In this document: positions 1 through 7,442 of the stretch, piece by piece | Position numbering within the stretch: the stretch's first letter is position 1 | How the letters are laid out: the number at the start of each line of letters is the position of its first letter | NCBI RefSeq assembly: GCF_032075065.1 | Contig: NZ_DAMAZC010000067.1 | Span: 1-19,215, forward strand | Direction: 5' to 3' | DNA length: 19,215 nucleotides | Origin: Atlantibacter sp032075065 | GTDB taxonomy: Bacteria; Pseudomonadota; Gammaproteobacteria; Enterobacterales; Enterobacteriaceae | The notes under the pieces: generated by a model | What the model was told of the DNA's origin: nothing | What the model saw: the letters and a program-made list of their open reading frames with translations, nothing else | Database searches by the model: none | Program-made: the position numbers and the translations under genes

Positions 1-1649
1 GCGCGTTTTTTACGGTGGCCGCTGATGGCGTGATCGTGCGACTCATCGCGGATATGCTGGATCACATGCAGCGCCGGTGAATCAGGTGGCAGCGAAAATC
101 CCTCCCCTTCCGGCTCAAAAAACAGCGTTTCCAGCCCGGCTTTACGATCCGCGCCTTTCGCCACCCCGAGCAGCAGCGGGTGATGTTTATCCCACGGCAC
201 GTCAAGCTCTGCGAATACCGCTTTCGCCTGGGCCAACTGCCCTTTCCCGCCGTCGATTAAAATCACATCGGGAATTTTGCTCTCTTCGATGGCTTTGCCA
301 TAGCGACGGCGCAGCACCTGATTCATCGCCGCATAATCATCGCCGGGCGTGATGCCGGTGATGTTGTAGCGACGATATTCAGCGCGCAGCGGGCCATTGG
401 GGTCGAACACCACGCAGGAGGCCACCGTCTGTTCGCCCATGGTGTGGCTGATGTCAAAACACTCCATGCGCTTAATCTCCGGCAGCTTCAGCGTCGCCGC
501 CAGCGCCGTTAAACGCTGGGAGATGGTGGACTGCTGCGACAGGCGCGTCACCAGCGCGGTCGCGGCATTGGTGCGCGCCAGCTTCAGGTAGCGCGCCCGG
601 TCACCGCGCGGACGGGTTTGCACATTGACGCGGCGGCCCGCCACTTCAGAGAGCGAATCGGCCAGTACGCTTTCGTCAGAGAGTTTAAAGTCGAGCAAGA
701 TTTCTGATGGCAGCGTGCGCATCTGGCTGCCTTGCAGATAAAACTGCCCGACAAAGGTTTCCACCACTTCCGCCAGTTCGGTGCCACCGGGGACTTTAGG
801 ATAATAGCTGCGGCTGCCCAGCACTTTGCCCTGGCGGATAAACAGCACATGCACACAAGCCATCCCGGCATCGAACGCCACGCCGATCACGTCCAGATCG
901 TCGCCGGTATTGGAGACGAACTGTTTCTCAGTGACGCGGCGTACCGCCTGGATTTGATCGCGAATGCGCGCCGCCTCTTCAAACTCGAGATTCTGGCTGG
1001 CCTTTTCCATCCGCGTAACCAGCTGCGTGAGCACCTGGTCGTCTTTCCCGGCCAGAAACAGGCGAACATAGTCCACTTGCTGCGCGTACTCTTCCTCGCT
1101 AACCAGCCCCTCAACGCACGGCCCAAGGCAGCGACCAATCTGATATTGCAGACAGGGCCGGGAGCGGTTGCGATAGACGCTGTTTTCGCACTGGCGGATC
1201 GGGAAGATCTTTTGCAGCAGGGCGAGGGTTTCGCGTACCGCATAGCCGTTGGGGAACGGACCGAAGTATTCCCCTTTGGCGTGTTTGGCACCGCGATGCA
1301 CCGCCAGGCGCGGATGGGTGTCGCCGCTCAGGAAGATAAACGGATAGGACTTATCGTCGCGCAGCAGCACATTATAGCGCGGCTGATAGAGCTTGATGTA
1401 GTTATGCTCCAGCAGCAGCGCTTCGGTCTCGGTATGGGTGACGGTGACGTCGATATTTTCAATCTGCGCCACCAGCGCTTCCGTCTTGCGGCTGGAAAGC
1501 TGGACACGGAAATAGCTGGAAAGACGCTTTTTGAGATCTTTCGCTTTACCGACATAGATGACCGTACCGCCGGCATCGTACATTCGGTAGACGCCGGGCT
1601 TGTTGGTGACGGTTTTTAAAAAAGATTTAGAATCGAACACTTCTCTCAC
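1..1649 (-). CDS. uvrC: UvrC excinuclease subunit, 3' end cut by window edge
   Basis: UvrC makes the dual incisions flanking UvrB-bound lesions in nucleotide excision repair in the cytoplasm. I read the minus-strand frame codon by codon and found no stop from the start to the window edge, giving 549 codons of the roughly 610 usual for the family. Visible parts are the GIY-YIG nuclease domain at the N-terminus (GVY at 19-21, YVG at 32-34), a cysteine-rich stretch near 149-176 (CENSVYRNRSRPC onward), the UvrB-binding UVR segment near 205-240 and most of the RNase H-like half ending in the PPDSPALHVIQ region. The C-terminal helix-hairpin-helix lies outside the window. The start is a GTG whose GTGA overlaps the uvrY stop, the same coupling as in E. 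coli; another GTG lies three codons downstream. A long antisense frame inside it (732-1619) is a shadow. Confidence 0.96.
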   Translation of the reverse strand, partial: MREVFDSKSFLKTVTNKPGVYRMYDAGGTVIYVGKAKDLKKRLSSYFRVQLSSRKTEALVAQIENIDVTVTHTETEALLLEHNYIKLYQPRYNVLLRDDKSYPFIFLSGDTHPRLAVHRGAKHAKGEYFGPFPNGYAVRETLALLQKIFPIRQCENSVYRNRSRPCLQYQIGRCLGPCVEGLVSEEEYAQQVDYVRLFLAGKDDQVLTQLVTRMEKASQNLEFEEAARIRDQIQAVRRVTEKQFVSNTGDDLDVIGVAFDAGMACVHVLFIRQGKVLGSRSYYPKVPGGTELAEVVETFVGQFYLQGSQMRTLPSEILLDFKLSDESVLADSLSEVAGRRVNVQTRPRGDRARYLKLARTNAATALVTRLSQQSTISQRLTALAATLKLPEIKRMECFDISHTMGEQTVASCVVFDPNGPLRAEYRRYNITGITPGDDYAAMNQVLRRRYGKAIEESKIPDVILIDGGKGQLAQAKAVFAELDVPWDKHHPLLLGVAKGADRKAGLETLFFEPEGEGFSLPPDSPALHVIQHIRDESHDHAISGHRKKR

Positions 1650-2302
1650 TGGCTGGCTAATGTTTGGGCATTGCACAGGCCATGGCGGATCGCAAGATGG
1701 GTCAATTCAACATCGCCGTGGATGTTCAGTTTGCTGAACATCCGGTAACGGTAGCTGTTCACCGTTTTCGGGCTGAGATTGAGTTGCTCGGAAATCTCGT
1801 TCACCTTCTGGCCTTTGGTAATCATGAGCATAATCTGCAATTCCCGTTCAGACAAACTGGAGAACGGCGATTCCGCTTTTGCAGGCTCAATCTGGCTCAG
1901 CGCCATCTGTTGAGCGATATCCGATGCAATATAGCGTTGCCCCGCGTGAACGGAGCGTATTGCGCTCACCACTTCGGACGGCGCAGCGCCTTTGCTGAGG
2001 TAGCCAGCGGCTCCGGCCTGCATCACCTTAGCGGGAAGCGGGTTTTCGGTGTGTATAGTTAACATAATGACTTTGATATCAGAACTTGAGCGCGCGATTT
2101 TACGCGTAGCTTCAAGGCCCCCGATGCCGGGCATGTTCATGTCCATCAGGACAACATCCACCGGATTAGAACGGCACCATTTCACGGCGTCCTCGCCGCA
2201 GCAGGCTTCACCTGCGACTTTAATGCCCTTGATATCATCAAGAATGCGTCGTATCCCTGCGCGCACCAGTTCGTGGTCATCAACAAGAAGAACGTTGATC
2301 AA
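1646..2302 (-). CDS. uvrY: UvrY response regulator (BarA/UvrY system)
   Basis: UvrY is the FixJ/NarL-type response regulator phosphorylated by BarA. In related bacteria it activates the csrB/csrC RNAs and so counters CsrA. The protein has a receiver domain (acidic pair D8-D9, phosphoacceptor D54 in VLMDM, lysine in YLSKGA) and a C-terminal LuxR-type helix-turn-helix in about the last 65 residues, ending in the AIRHGL segment. I chose the TTG at 2302, giving 218 residues, the E. coli length. A GGAG lies nine bases upstream of this TTG. The in-frame ATG at 2311 directly abuts that GGAG and is badly spaced for initiation. The gene overlaps uvrC by four bases and the two should be translationally coupled. 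Its promoter must lie in the AT-rich gap upstream. Confidence 0.96.
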   Translation of the reverse strand: MINVLLVDDHELVRAGIRRILDDIKGIKVAGEACCGEDAVKWCRSNPVDVVLMDMNMPGIGGLEATRKIARSSSDIKVIMLTIHTENPLPAKVMQAGAAGYLSKGAAPSEVVSAIRSVHAGQRYIASDIAQQMALSQIEPAKAESPFSSLSERELQIMLMITKGQKVNEISEQLNLSPKTVNSYRYRMFSKLNIHGDVELTHLAIRHGLCNAQTLASQ

Positions 2303-2779
2303 AGGAAACATCTCCAGAATAGGGATAACGCTGCTGATAGATAATTTTCCATATATTAACGGGTTTTAAGTCAACTTTAAAACGCAAAAAAAGTACTTTG
2401 CGGTTCATGCTCGCATTTCTGGAAATAATTCCCTTGAAATTCCAGCAAAAAACCTGCGCACAATTCCATAAAAATTTTAAAAATCAATACATTAAAAATA
2501 TATCAATTTAACAAAAACTAAAACACTTTGAAAAAAAGTTAATAACTTTTTCCATAAGGGTAGTATTTAACGTTTTAAAAACTTTCTTGAAAAAATAATT
2601 TAGCATCAACAAGGCGATAAGCGAGTCGCGGTTTGGCGCGATGTTTAATTAAATAAACCGCGCGCTGTGTCGTCTAAAAAACAACCACTCCTGACTTTCG
2701 TCTGGCTTGTGATATAATCCGCGCCTTTAAGATCAACAGCACGCCTGTTTGCGCGTGAACATTCCATTGAGGTAAAGAA
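2303..2779. other. AT-rich divergent intergenic region, uvrY/yecF
   Basis: This 477-base gap between the divergent uvrY and yecF starts holds no convincing coding region. About 2340-2600 is strikingly AT-rich, with many A and T runs. It contains an AT-rich inverted repeat (AAAAAGTT at 2533-2540, AACTTTTT at 2544-2551). A minus-strand TTGACT at 2374-2369 could be a -35 element for uvrY, but I could not pair it with a good -10 at normal spacing. No LexA box and no tRNA-like or known RNA gene was recognised. The composition is what H-NS-type proteins tend to bind, which is inference. Confidence 0.6.
2691..2718 (+). promoter_or_regulatory. Candidate sigma-70 promoter for yecF
   Basis: A perfect -10 TATAAT at 2713-2718 is preceded by TG plus one base (extended -10, 2710-2712). 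A four-of-six -35 CTGACT sits at 2691-2696 with a 16-base spacer. It would start transcription near 2725 and give a leader of about 55 bases before the yecF ATG. Confidence 0.7.
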
Positions 2780-3004
2780 ATGAGCACCCCTGATTTTTCC
2801 ACTAATGACAATATTCAGGAACTGGCACTGGAAGTATCCTGCATGAAAAACCTGCTGACCCTTATGCTCCAGGCAATGGGCCAGGCGGATGCGGGCCGGG
2901 TGATTATTAAGATGGAAAAGCAGATCGCTCAGATGGAAGATACCGCCCAGGCGGAGCTGTTCAGCAATACCGTTAAGCAAATCAAACAGGCCTATCGCCA
3001 GTAA
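2780..3004 (+). CDS. yecF: YecF, small DUF2594-family protein
   Basis: This is a 74-residue protein of unknown function, matching the length and position of E. coli YecF between uvrY and sdiA. It has no signal peptide or membrane segment. The second half is highly charged and helical, with regularly spaced hydrophobic residues (KMEKQIAQMEDTAQAELF), so a short coiled coil or dimer helix is plausible. The single cysteine is C21 in EVSCMKN. GAGG at 2769-2772 is seven bases before the ATG, and a strong promoter lies upstream. It is convergent with sdiA. No function is asserted. Confidence 0.9.
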   Translation: MSTPDFSTNDNIQELALEVSCMKNLLTLMLQAMGQADAGRVIIKMEKQIAQMEDTAQAELFSNTVKQIKQAYRQ

Positions 3005-3010
3005 ACAAAA

Positions 3011-3040
3011 ACGCGGCGGTGATCGTCATCACCGCCGCGT
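3011..3040. terminator. Shared yecF/sdiA terminator hairpin
   Basis: A perfect 13-bp stem (3011-3023 with 3028-3040) has a four-base CGTC loop. In the minus direction it is followed by TTTTGTTTA, a good U-tract, so it should terminate sdiA transcripts. In the plus direction the downstream run is CCGTTTG, so termination of yecF is probably weaker. It lies just after the yecF stop and 31 bases after the sdiA stop. Confidence 0.85.
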
Positions 3041-3070
3041 CCGTTTGCCGCACCATCTGTCTCTCTCCGG

Positions 3071-3793
3071 TTAAATCAGCCCCATCGCCACCGCATAACA
3101 CGCCACCTGAGTTTTATTCGGCGCATTGAATTTCTTCTGCATATTCTTCTGATGAAAGTTGACCGTATTTTCTGAAATCGACAGGATCATGGCGATTTCC
3201 GCGGAGGTTTTCCCTTCCGCCGTCCATTGCAGGATTTCGCGCTCGCGTTTGCTGAATTTCATCTCCAGCCCGCTCATCGCCGGGGAGTTCATGCGCAGCA
3301 GCGCCATCATACTCAGATCGGCCAGATAATGCAGCCGCAGCGCCAGTTCATCTTCCGAAAGCCAGGCATCCTGAACGCGTAGGTTCGATGCCGAGATGAA
3401 TCCCAGCGCGCGTCCCGGCGCCATCGCGGTTTGGGTGACGCCGTTACGCAAACCAAAGTCCCGCGCAGCATCCCAAAAATCAGGCGCGCCGCTAAACAGT
3501 TCATCGGTCCAGGGCAGATAACCGCGATGCAAATTATTGGGGTTTAATACCGGATCGATGGCGAAATAGTTTTCCGCATAGTAATGCTGCGCCCACTCGT
3601 CACGATAGGTGGTAAAAAGGGTAATTTTGGGGCGAGTAAACGGCACGGGATGCCTTATGCACAGCGAATAATAATCAAACGCCATGGCTTGCGTTTCGCT
3701 CGCCAGAATTTGTTCAACATCTGCACTGTCTCGGGTTTCCTGAAAACGATTGAAAACCTTTTTCCGCCATTTGAAAAAGTCACTTTCCGTCAT
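3071..3793 (-). CDS. sdiA: SdiA, LuxR-type acyl-homoserine-lactone receptor
   Basis: SdiA is a LuxR solo that senses AHLs made by other bacteria and regulates cell-division, adhesion and acid-tolerance genes in relatives. It has 240 residues, the usual length. The N-terminal autoinducer-binding domain (about 10-165) keeps the ligand-contact residues Y63, W67, Y71, D80-P81 and W95. The C-terminal GerE/LuxR helix-turn-helix (about 178-240) contains the very conserved TAEGKTSAEIAM and SISENTVNFHQK segments. No luxI-like synthase lies in the window. Compared with recalled E. coli SdiA, the DNA-binding domain is nearly unchanged while the first 35 residues and 140-175 differ heavily. The two ATG-proximal codons read Met-Thr. 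The neighbours yecF and uvrY are in the ancestral arrangement. Confidence 0.96.
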   Translation of the reverse strand: MTESDFFKWRKKVFNRFQETRDSADVEQILASETQAMAFDYYSLCIRHPVPFTRPKITLFTTYRDEWAQHYYAENYFAIDPVLNPNNLHRGYLPWTDELFSGAPDFWDAARDFGLRNGVTQTAMAPGRALGFISASNLRVQDAWLSEDELALRLHYLADLSMMALLRMNSPAMSGLEMKFSKREREILQWTAEGKTSAEIAMILSISENTVNFHQKNMQKKFNAPNKTQVACYAVAMGLI

Positions 3794-3960
3794 TCTGCGT
3801 TACGTGTTCCCGGTGTTATTGATTAATTATTTTGATGGAATAAATTACCACAAATGAGACTTTATCTTATCTATGAATGCAGGGCTTAACATTCACGGAA
3901 AAGATAAATTCACTTTCTAAGGCGCAATTTTTCATGATTTCCACTGATGCCGAACTTTAC

Positions 3961-3984
3961 GGGCTCGCGCATCGACGCGAGCCC
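3961..3984 (-). terminator. Possible terminator hairpin downstream of yecC
   Basis: A perfect 9-bp GC-rich stem (GGGCTCGCG 3961-3969, CGCGAGCCC 3976-3984) has a six-base loop and lies 30 bases beyond the yecC stop. In the minus direction the following bases (GTAAAGTTCGG) are not a real U-tract, so it may stabilise the 3' end or act with Rho rather than be a classical intrinsic terminator. Confidence 0.45.
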
Positions 3985-4013
3985 GGGGTTAACGGCACAT
4001 AATGCCCTTTGGC

Positions 4014-4766
4014 CTACTGCATCAGGAATTTCTCAAGGAATTGCTGGGTGCGCGGCTGTTGCGGATGGGCAAACAGCGCTTTGGCCGGACCCTGCTCGAC
4101 AATTCGCCCCTGGTCCATAAAGATTGCCCGGTCTGCCACATCGCGCGCAAAGCTCATTTCATGCGTTACGATCACCATGGTGCGCTTCTCTTCGGCGAGC
4201 TGACGGATAGTGCTTAGCACCTCGCCAACCAACTCAGGATCGAGCGCCGAGGTCGGCTCATCGAACAAAATCACATCCGGGCGCATCGCCAGGGCGCGTG
4301 CGATGGCCACACGCTGCTGCTGGCCGCCGGATAAGCGCCGTGGATAGCTGGTCTCTTTGCCGGTTAACCCGACTTTAGCCAGCAGCTCCCGCGCGCGCGC
4401 CGCGGCTTCCTGTTCCGGCTCCCCTTTCACAATCACCGGGCCTTCAATGATGTTCTCCAGTACGGTGCGATGGGGAAACAGGTTGAAGTTCTGAAACACA
4501 AAACCGACGTGCTGACGCAACTGGCGCACCAGCCCCTTTTGCTGCCCCATAGATTTGGCGGCGTCGATAATAATATCGCCCACCTGAATGGTGCCGGCAT
4601 CGGGCTGCTCAAGCAGATTGATGCTGCGCAACAGGGTGGTTTTCCCGGAGCCGCTCGGCCCAATAATCGCCACCACTTCGCCGGGTTTAACCTCAAGATC
4701 GATACCGTGCAGCACCGTCTGCCCATGGAATTTCTTCACCAGTTGTTTGACTGAAATCGCGCTCAT
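4014..4766 (-). CDS. tcyN: YecC/TcyN, ATPase of cystine ABC importer
   Basis: This is the ATP-binding subunit of the FliY-YecS-YecC polar amino-acid importer, which takes up L-cystine and related sulfur amino acids. It has 250 residues with all ABC motifs: Walker A GPSGSGKTT at 36-44, Q-loop Q92, signature LSGGQQQR at 145-152, Walker B ILFDE at 166-170, D-loop SALD at 173-176 and switch H202. It has no membrane segment and would sit on the inner face of the cytoplasmic membrane bound to YecS. Its ATG overlaps the yecS stop (ATGA), so the two are translationally coupled. Confidence 0.96.
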   Translation of the reverse strand: MSAISVKQLVKKFHGQTVLHGIDLEVKPGEVVAIIGPSGSGKTTLLRSINLLEQPDAGTIQVGDIIIDAAKSMGQQKGLVRQLRQHVGFVFQNFNLFPHRTVLENIIEGPVIVKGEPEQEAAARARELLAKVGLTGKETSYPRRLSGGQQQRVAIARALAMRPDVILFDEPTSALDPELVGEVLSTIRQLAEEKRTMVIVTHEMSFARDVADRAIFMDQGRIVEQGPAKALFAHPQQPRTQQFLEKFLMQ

Positions 4767-5431
4767 TTGGGATCACGCTCCTGACGGTTAAGCTGGTTTT
4801 CGAAATAGTTTTGCAAGGTGGAGAGCACCGTCGCCATCACCCAGTAAATCAGCGATGCCGCCAGATACATGGTGAACACCTCCAGCGTGCGGGAGGTGAT
4901 CAGCTGCGCCTGACGGAACAATTCCGGCACCTGAATAGTGGCGGCCAGCGAGGTATCCTTCACCAGGCTGATAAAGCTGTTGCTCAGCGGCGGCAGCGCC
5001 ACGCGCGCGGCCTGAGGCAAAATGGCGCGGCGCAGCGCCTGCCAGCGCGTCATCCCGATACTGGCGGCGGCTTCCCACTGGCCTTTATCAATCGACGAGA
5101 TCGCCGCACGCAGGGTTTCCGAGGCATAGGCCGCGGTATTCAGCGACAGGCCAATCATCGCCGCCGGGATCGGATCCAGTTCAATGCCGAACTGCGGCAG
5201 ACCGTAATAGATCATAAACAGCTGGGCGATCAGCGGCGTACCGCGAAAGATCGATATATAAAAACGCGCCAGCCAGGAAATCGGCCAAATCGGCGACAGA
5301 CGCATCAGGGCCAGAATAAACCCGAGCACCAGCCCAAAGAACATCCCGCCGATGCTGAGCTGGAGGGTAAACACCGCCCCTCTCAGCAGAAACGGCAGAG
5401 AATCAATAATCAGTTGGATACTTTCTTGCAT
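4763..5431 (-). CDS. tcyL: YecS/TcyL, permease of cystine ABC importer
   Basis: This is the inner-membrane permease of the cystine importer, in the HisM/HisQ family. At 222 residues it equals the E. coli length. Hydrophobic segments lie near 14-44, 65-80, 88-105 and 188-208. The cytoplasmic EAA loop that contacts the ATPase runs from E120 to LPQ at 138-140 (EAAASIGMTRWQA onward). It follows dcyD by 20 bases and overlaps tcyN by four. The upstream GGGTG is about ten bases from the ATG, a weak ribosome site that suggests dependence on translation of dcyD. Confidence 0.95.
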   Translation of the reverse strand: MQESIQLIIDSLPFLLRGAVFTLQLSIGGMFFGLVLGFILALMRLSPIWPISWLARFYISIFRGTPLIAQLFMIYYGLPQFGIELDPIPAAMIGLSLNTAAYASETLRAAISSIDKGQWEAAASIGMTRWQALRRAILPQAARVALPPLSNSFISLVKDTSLAATIQVPELFRQAQLITSRTLEVFTMYLAASLIYWVMATVLSTLQNYFENQLNRQERDPK

Positions 5432-5451
5432 TGTTGTTTTTCACCCGGCAA

Positions 5452-6435
5452 TCAGACGTGGGGATGATAGGCGAACAGCGCAGGCGCGCCGCCGGTGTGG
5501 ACAAAAAGAATCGGCCCGCGATCTTTAAAGCGCTTCTGTTCGATGCCGTCGATAAGCCCCGCCATGGCTTTGCCGGTATATACCGGGTCGAGCAAAATCC
5601 CTTCCAGCCTGGCCAGCAGTTTTACTGCTTCCATGCCTTCCTCATTTGGCGCGCCGTAGCCTGGGCCGAAGTAGTCGTCCCACAGGGTAATATCGGCAGC
5701 GGCGGTTAATTCCAGCTGCTGCGCCACGGCCTGCTGGAGCGCCGCCACTTTCGGCTTCTGCATCGCGATGGTGCGCGACACGGTGACACCAATCAGCTCC
5801 ACGTCGGGCATCAGTTGCTCGAGGCCCACCGCCAGACCGGCATGCGTCCCGGCGCTACCGGATGCCACTACCACGGAACTCAGACTGATCGATTCACACT
5901 GGTGGGCGATTTCCAGCGCGCTTTCCACATAGCCCATCGCGCCCAGTGCGTTAGAACCACCCACCGGGATGATATAAGGACGAAAGCCCTGGGCTTCCAC
6001 GCGGGTAGCTAGTGCTTCAAGCTGCGCATCCGGGTTATCCAACGCGTCACACATCTCGATCTGGACATTAAACAGGTCGAGCAGCAGGCGGTTGCCGTTG
6101 GTGAGATAGTTTTCCGCGCGGGTACCCAGCGGGTTTTCCAGCAGCGCCACGCAGTGCAGCCCCAACTTCGCCGCCACTGCCGCGGTCTGGCGCACGTGGT
6201 TGGACTGTATCGCGCCTGCGGTGACTAAGGTGTCCGCCCCTTCGCGCAGCGCATCCGCTGCCAGGAACTCCAGCTTGCGCAGCTTGTTGCCGCCCATCGC
6301 CATCGGCGTCACATCGTCACGCTTGATATAAATTTCGCGGCCCAGGTAATCGGAAAAACGCGGTAAAAACTCCAGCGGCGTGGGTGCGCCAATAAATTCC
6401 AGACGCGGAAAGCGGGTTAAGTTATGCAGTGACAT
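5452..6435 (-). CDS. dcyD: D-cysteine desulfhydrase
   Basis: DcyD is a PLP enzyme of the ACC-deaminase-like fold type II group. It splits D-cysteine to pyruvate, ammonia and hydrogen sulfide, and acts in the cytoplasm. The protein is 327 residues. The PLP lysine is K51 in MGGNKLRK and the substrate-site SNHVRQT lies just after AGAIQ. A glycine-rich phosphate-binding motif (VASGSAGTHAG) and the C-terminal HTGGAPALFAY are intact. I chose the ATG at 6435 because GGAG lies five bases upstream and the protein then begins MSLHNLTRFPR, as in E. coli. A longer reading from 6507 adds 24 unconserved residues that cross an imperfect palindrome. The gene sits between the binding protein and the permease of the cystine importer. 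Confidence 0.95.
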   Translation of the reverse strand: MSLHNLTRFPRLEFIGAPTPLEFLPRFSDYLGREIYIKRDDVTPMAMGGNKLRKLEFLAADALREGADTLVTAGAIQSNHVRQTAAVAAKLGLHCVALLENPLGTRAENYLTNGNRLLLDLFNVQIEMCDALDNPDAQLEALATRVEAQGFRPYIIPVGGSNALGAMGYVESALEIAHQCESISLSSVVVASGSAGTHAGLAVGLEQLMPDVELIGVTVSRTIAMQKPKVAALQQAVAQQLELTAAADITLWDDYFGPGYGAPNEEGMEAVKLLARLEGILLDPVYTGKAMAGLIDGIEQKRFKDRGPILFVHTGGAPALFAYHPHV

Positions 6436-6485
6436 GAGATCTCCGGATGCCGTTTTCTGTTCGCAATGGTGATAATTATGCATCA

Positions 6486-6508
6486 CATGCGCCAGGGCTG
6501 GCGGCATG
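6486..6508. promoter_or_regulatory. Imperfect palindrome upstream of dcyD
   Basis: CGCCAG (6490-6495) and CTGGCG (6498-6503) form an inverted repeat around GG. It extends outward to CATG on both sides with one unpaired G on the right. It lies between the fliY terminator and the dcyD start and could be an operator or an RNA hairpin. No known regulator is assigned. Confidence 0.35.
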
Positions 6509-6512
6509 CAAT

Positions 6513-6542
6513 AAAAAAAGGCGCTGATTTCAGCACCTTTTT
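6513..6542 (-). terminator. Intrinsic terminator downstream of fliY
   Basis: On the minus strand, AAAAAGGTGCTGA (6542-6530) pairs with TCAGCGCCTTTTT (6527-6515) with one G-U pair and a minimal loop, and runs into a seven-base T run. It is 15 bases past the fliY stop, so most fliY transcripts should end here and dcyD-tcyL-tcyN would depend on read-through or a separate promoter. Confidence 0.88.
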
Positions 6543-6556
6543 GCGTTTGCGACGAC

Positions 6557-7357
6557 TTATTTCGTCACGTCGGCACCGAACCATTTCTCGGAGAGTTTGG
6601 CCAGGGTCCCGTCTTTCTGCATGTCCGCAATCGCCTGATCTACCGCTTTCAGCAGATCCTCGTTGCCTTTACGCAGCGCGACGCCCGCTTCCTGACGGGA
6701 GAACGGCTCGCCCGCGACCGCCAGGGTATCTTTGGTTTTCTTGACCAGATCCAGCGCGGCCAGACGGTCAACCAGAATGGCGTCGATACGGCCTACGCGC
6801 AGATCCTGGTATTTGGTCGGATCATCATCGTAAGTGCGGATATCCACGCCCTGCACGTTCTGGCGCAGCCACTCTTCATAGTTGGTGCCCAGGCCGACGC
6901 CGACTTTTTTGCCTTTCAGGTCATTCTCAGACTTGATAGCGCCTTCGTTGCCTTTTTTCACCAGCGCCTGAATACCCGAAACGGTGTACGGCGTGGAGAA
7001 GTCATATTTCTTCTTACGCTCGTCGGAGATAGTCACCTGGTTGATCACCACGTCGATACGCTTCGAATCCAGCGACGCCAGCATCCCGTCCCATTTGGTC
7101 GGTTTAAGCGACGCTTTCACGCCAAGGTGCTTCGCCAGCTCTTCGGCGAATTCCACTTCAAAGCCGGTGAGCTTCCCGTCATCGCCCTGGAAGCTGAACG
7201 GCGGATAGGTGCCTTCCAGCCCAACCAGCAGCGTACCGCGCTCTTTAACTTTGTTAAGCAGATCTTCCGCCGCGAAAGTTTTTGCGCTTACGCCTGCCAT
7301 CAACGCCACTGCCATCACGCCCATCAGCGCCTGGCGGCCAAACTGTGCAAGTTTCAT
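6557..7357 (-). CDS. tcyJ: FliY/TcyJ, periplasmic cystine-binding protein
   Basis: This is the periplasmic solute-binding protein (SBP_bac_3 family) that delivers L-cystine to TcyL/TcyN; despite its older name fliY it is not a flagellar part. It is 266 residues, as in E. coli. A Sec signal peptide occupies about residues 1-28 (basic MKLAQFGRQ, then a hydrophobic core, cleavage around TFA-A). The mature domain keeps GTYPPFSF, the GFEVEFAEELAK signature and DVVINQVT. I chose the ATG at 7357, with GGGG five bases upstream. A reading from 7414 adds 19 residues with no signal-peptide logic. No terminator was seen between fliZ and fliY, so it may be read from the fliAZ promoter as well as its own. 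Confidence 0.95.
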   Translation of the reverse strand: MKLAQFGRQALMGVMAVALMAGVSAKTFAAEDLLNKVKERGTLLVGLEGTYPPFSFQGDDGKLTGFEVEFAEELAKHLGVKASLKPTKWDGMLASLDSKRIDVVINQVTISDERKKKYDFSTPYTVSGIQALVKKGNEGAIKSENDLKGKKVGVGLGTNYEEWLRQNVQGVDIRTYDDDPTKYQDLRVGRIDAILVDRLAALDLVKKTKDTLAVAGEPFSRQEAGVALRKGNEDLLKAVDQAIADMQKDGTLAKLSEKWFGADVTK

Positions 7358-7442
7358 AGATACCCCAGATATCGAAATTTTCAGCCAGTTTAAAGAGTTA
7401 CACCTGTTAAGCAAACAACAGAATGGAACGAGTTATGCCAAA

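Noticed and set aside
732..1619. 295-codon open frame antisense to uvrC
   Set aside because: It lies wholly inside uvrC, which I read through without a stop. The product resembles no family I know and the open frame is explained by GC-rich codon use on the other strand.
4811..5467. 218-codon frame antisense to yecS and part of dcyD
   Set aside because: Shadow frame with low-complexity Arg/Gln/His-rich translation. The sense genes are clear family members.
6436..6507. N-terminal extension of DcyD
   Set aside because: Extra residues are not in the family, have no ribosome site and would encode across an imperfect palindrome. The ATG at 6435 is well placed.
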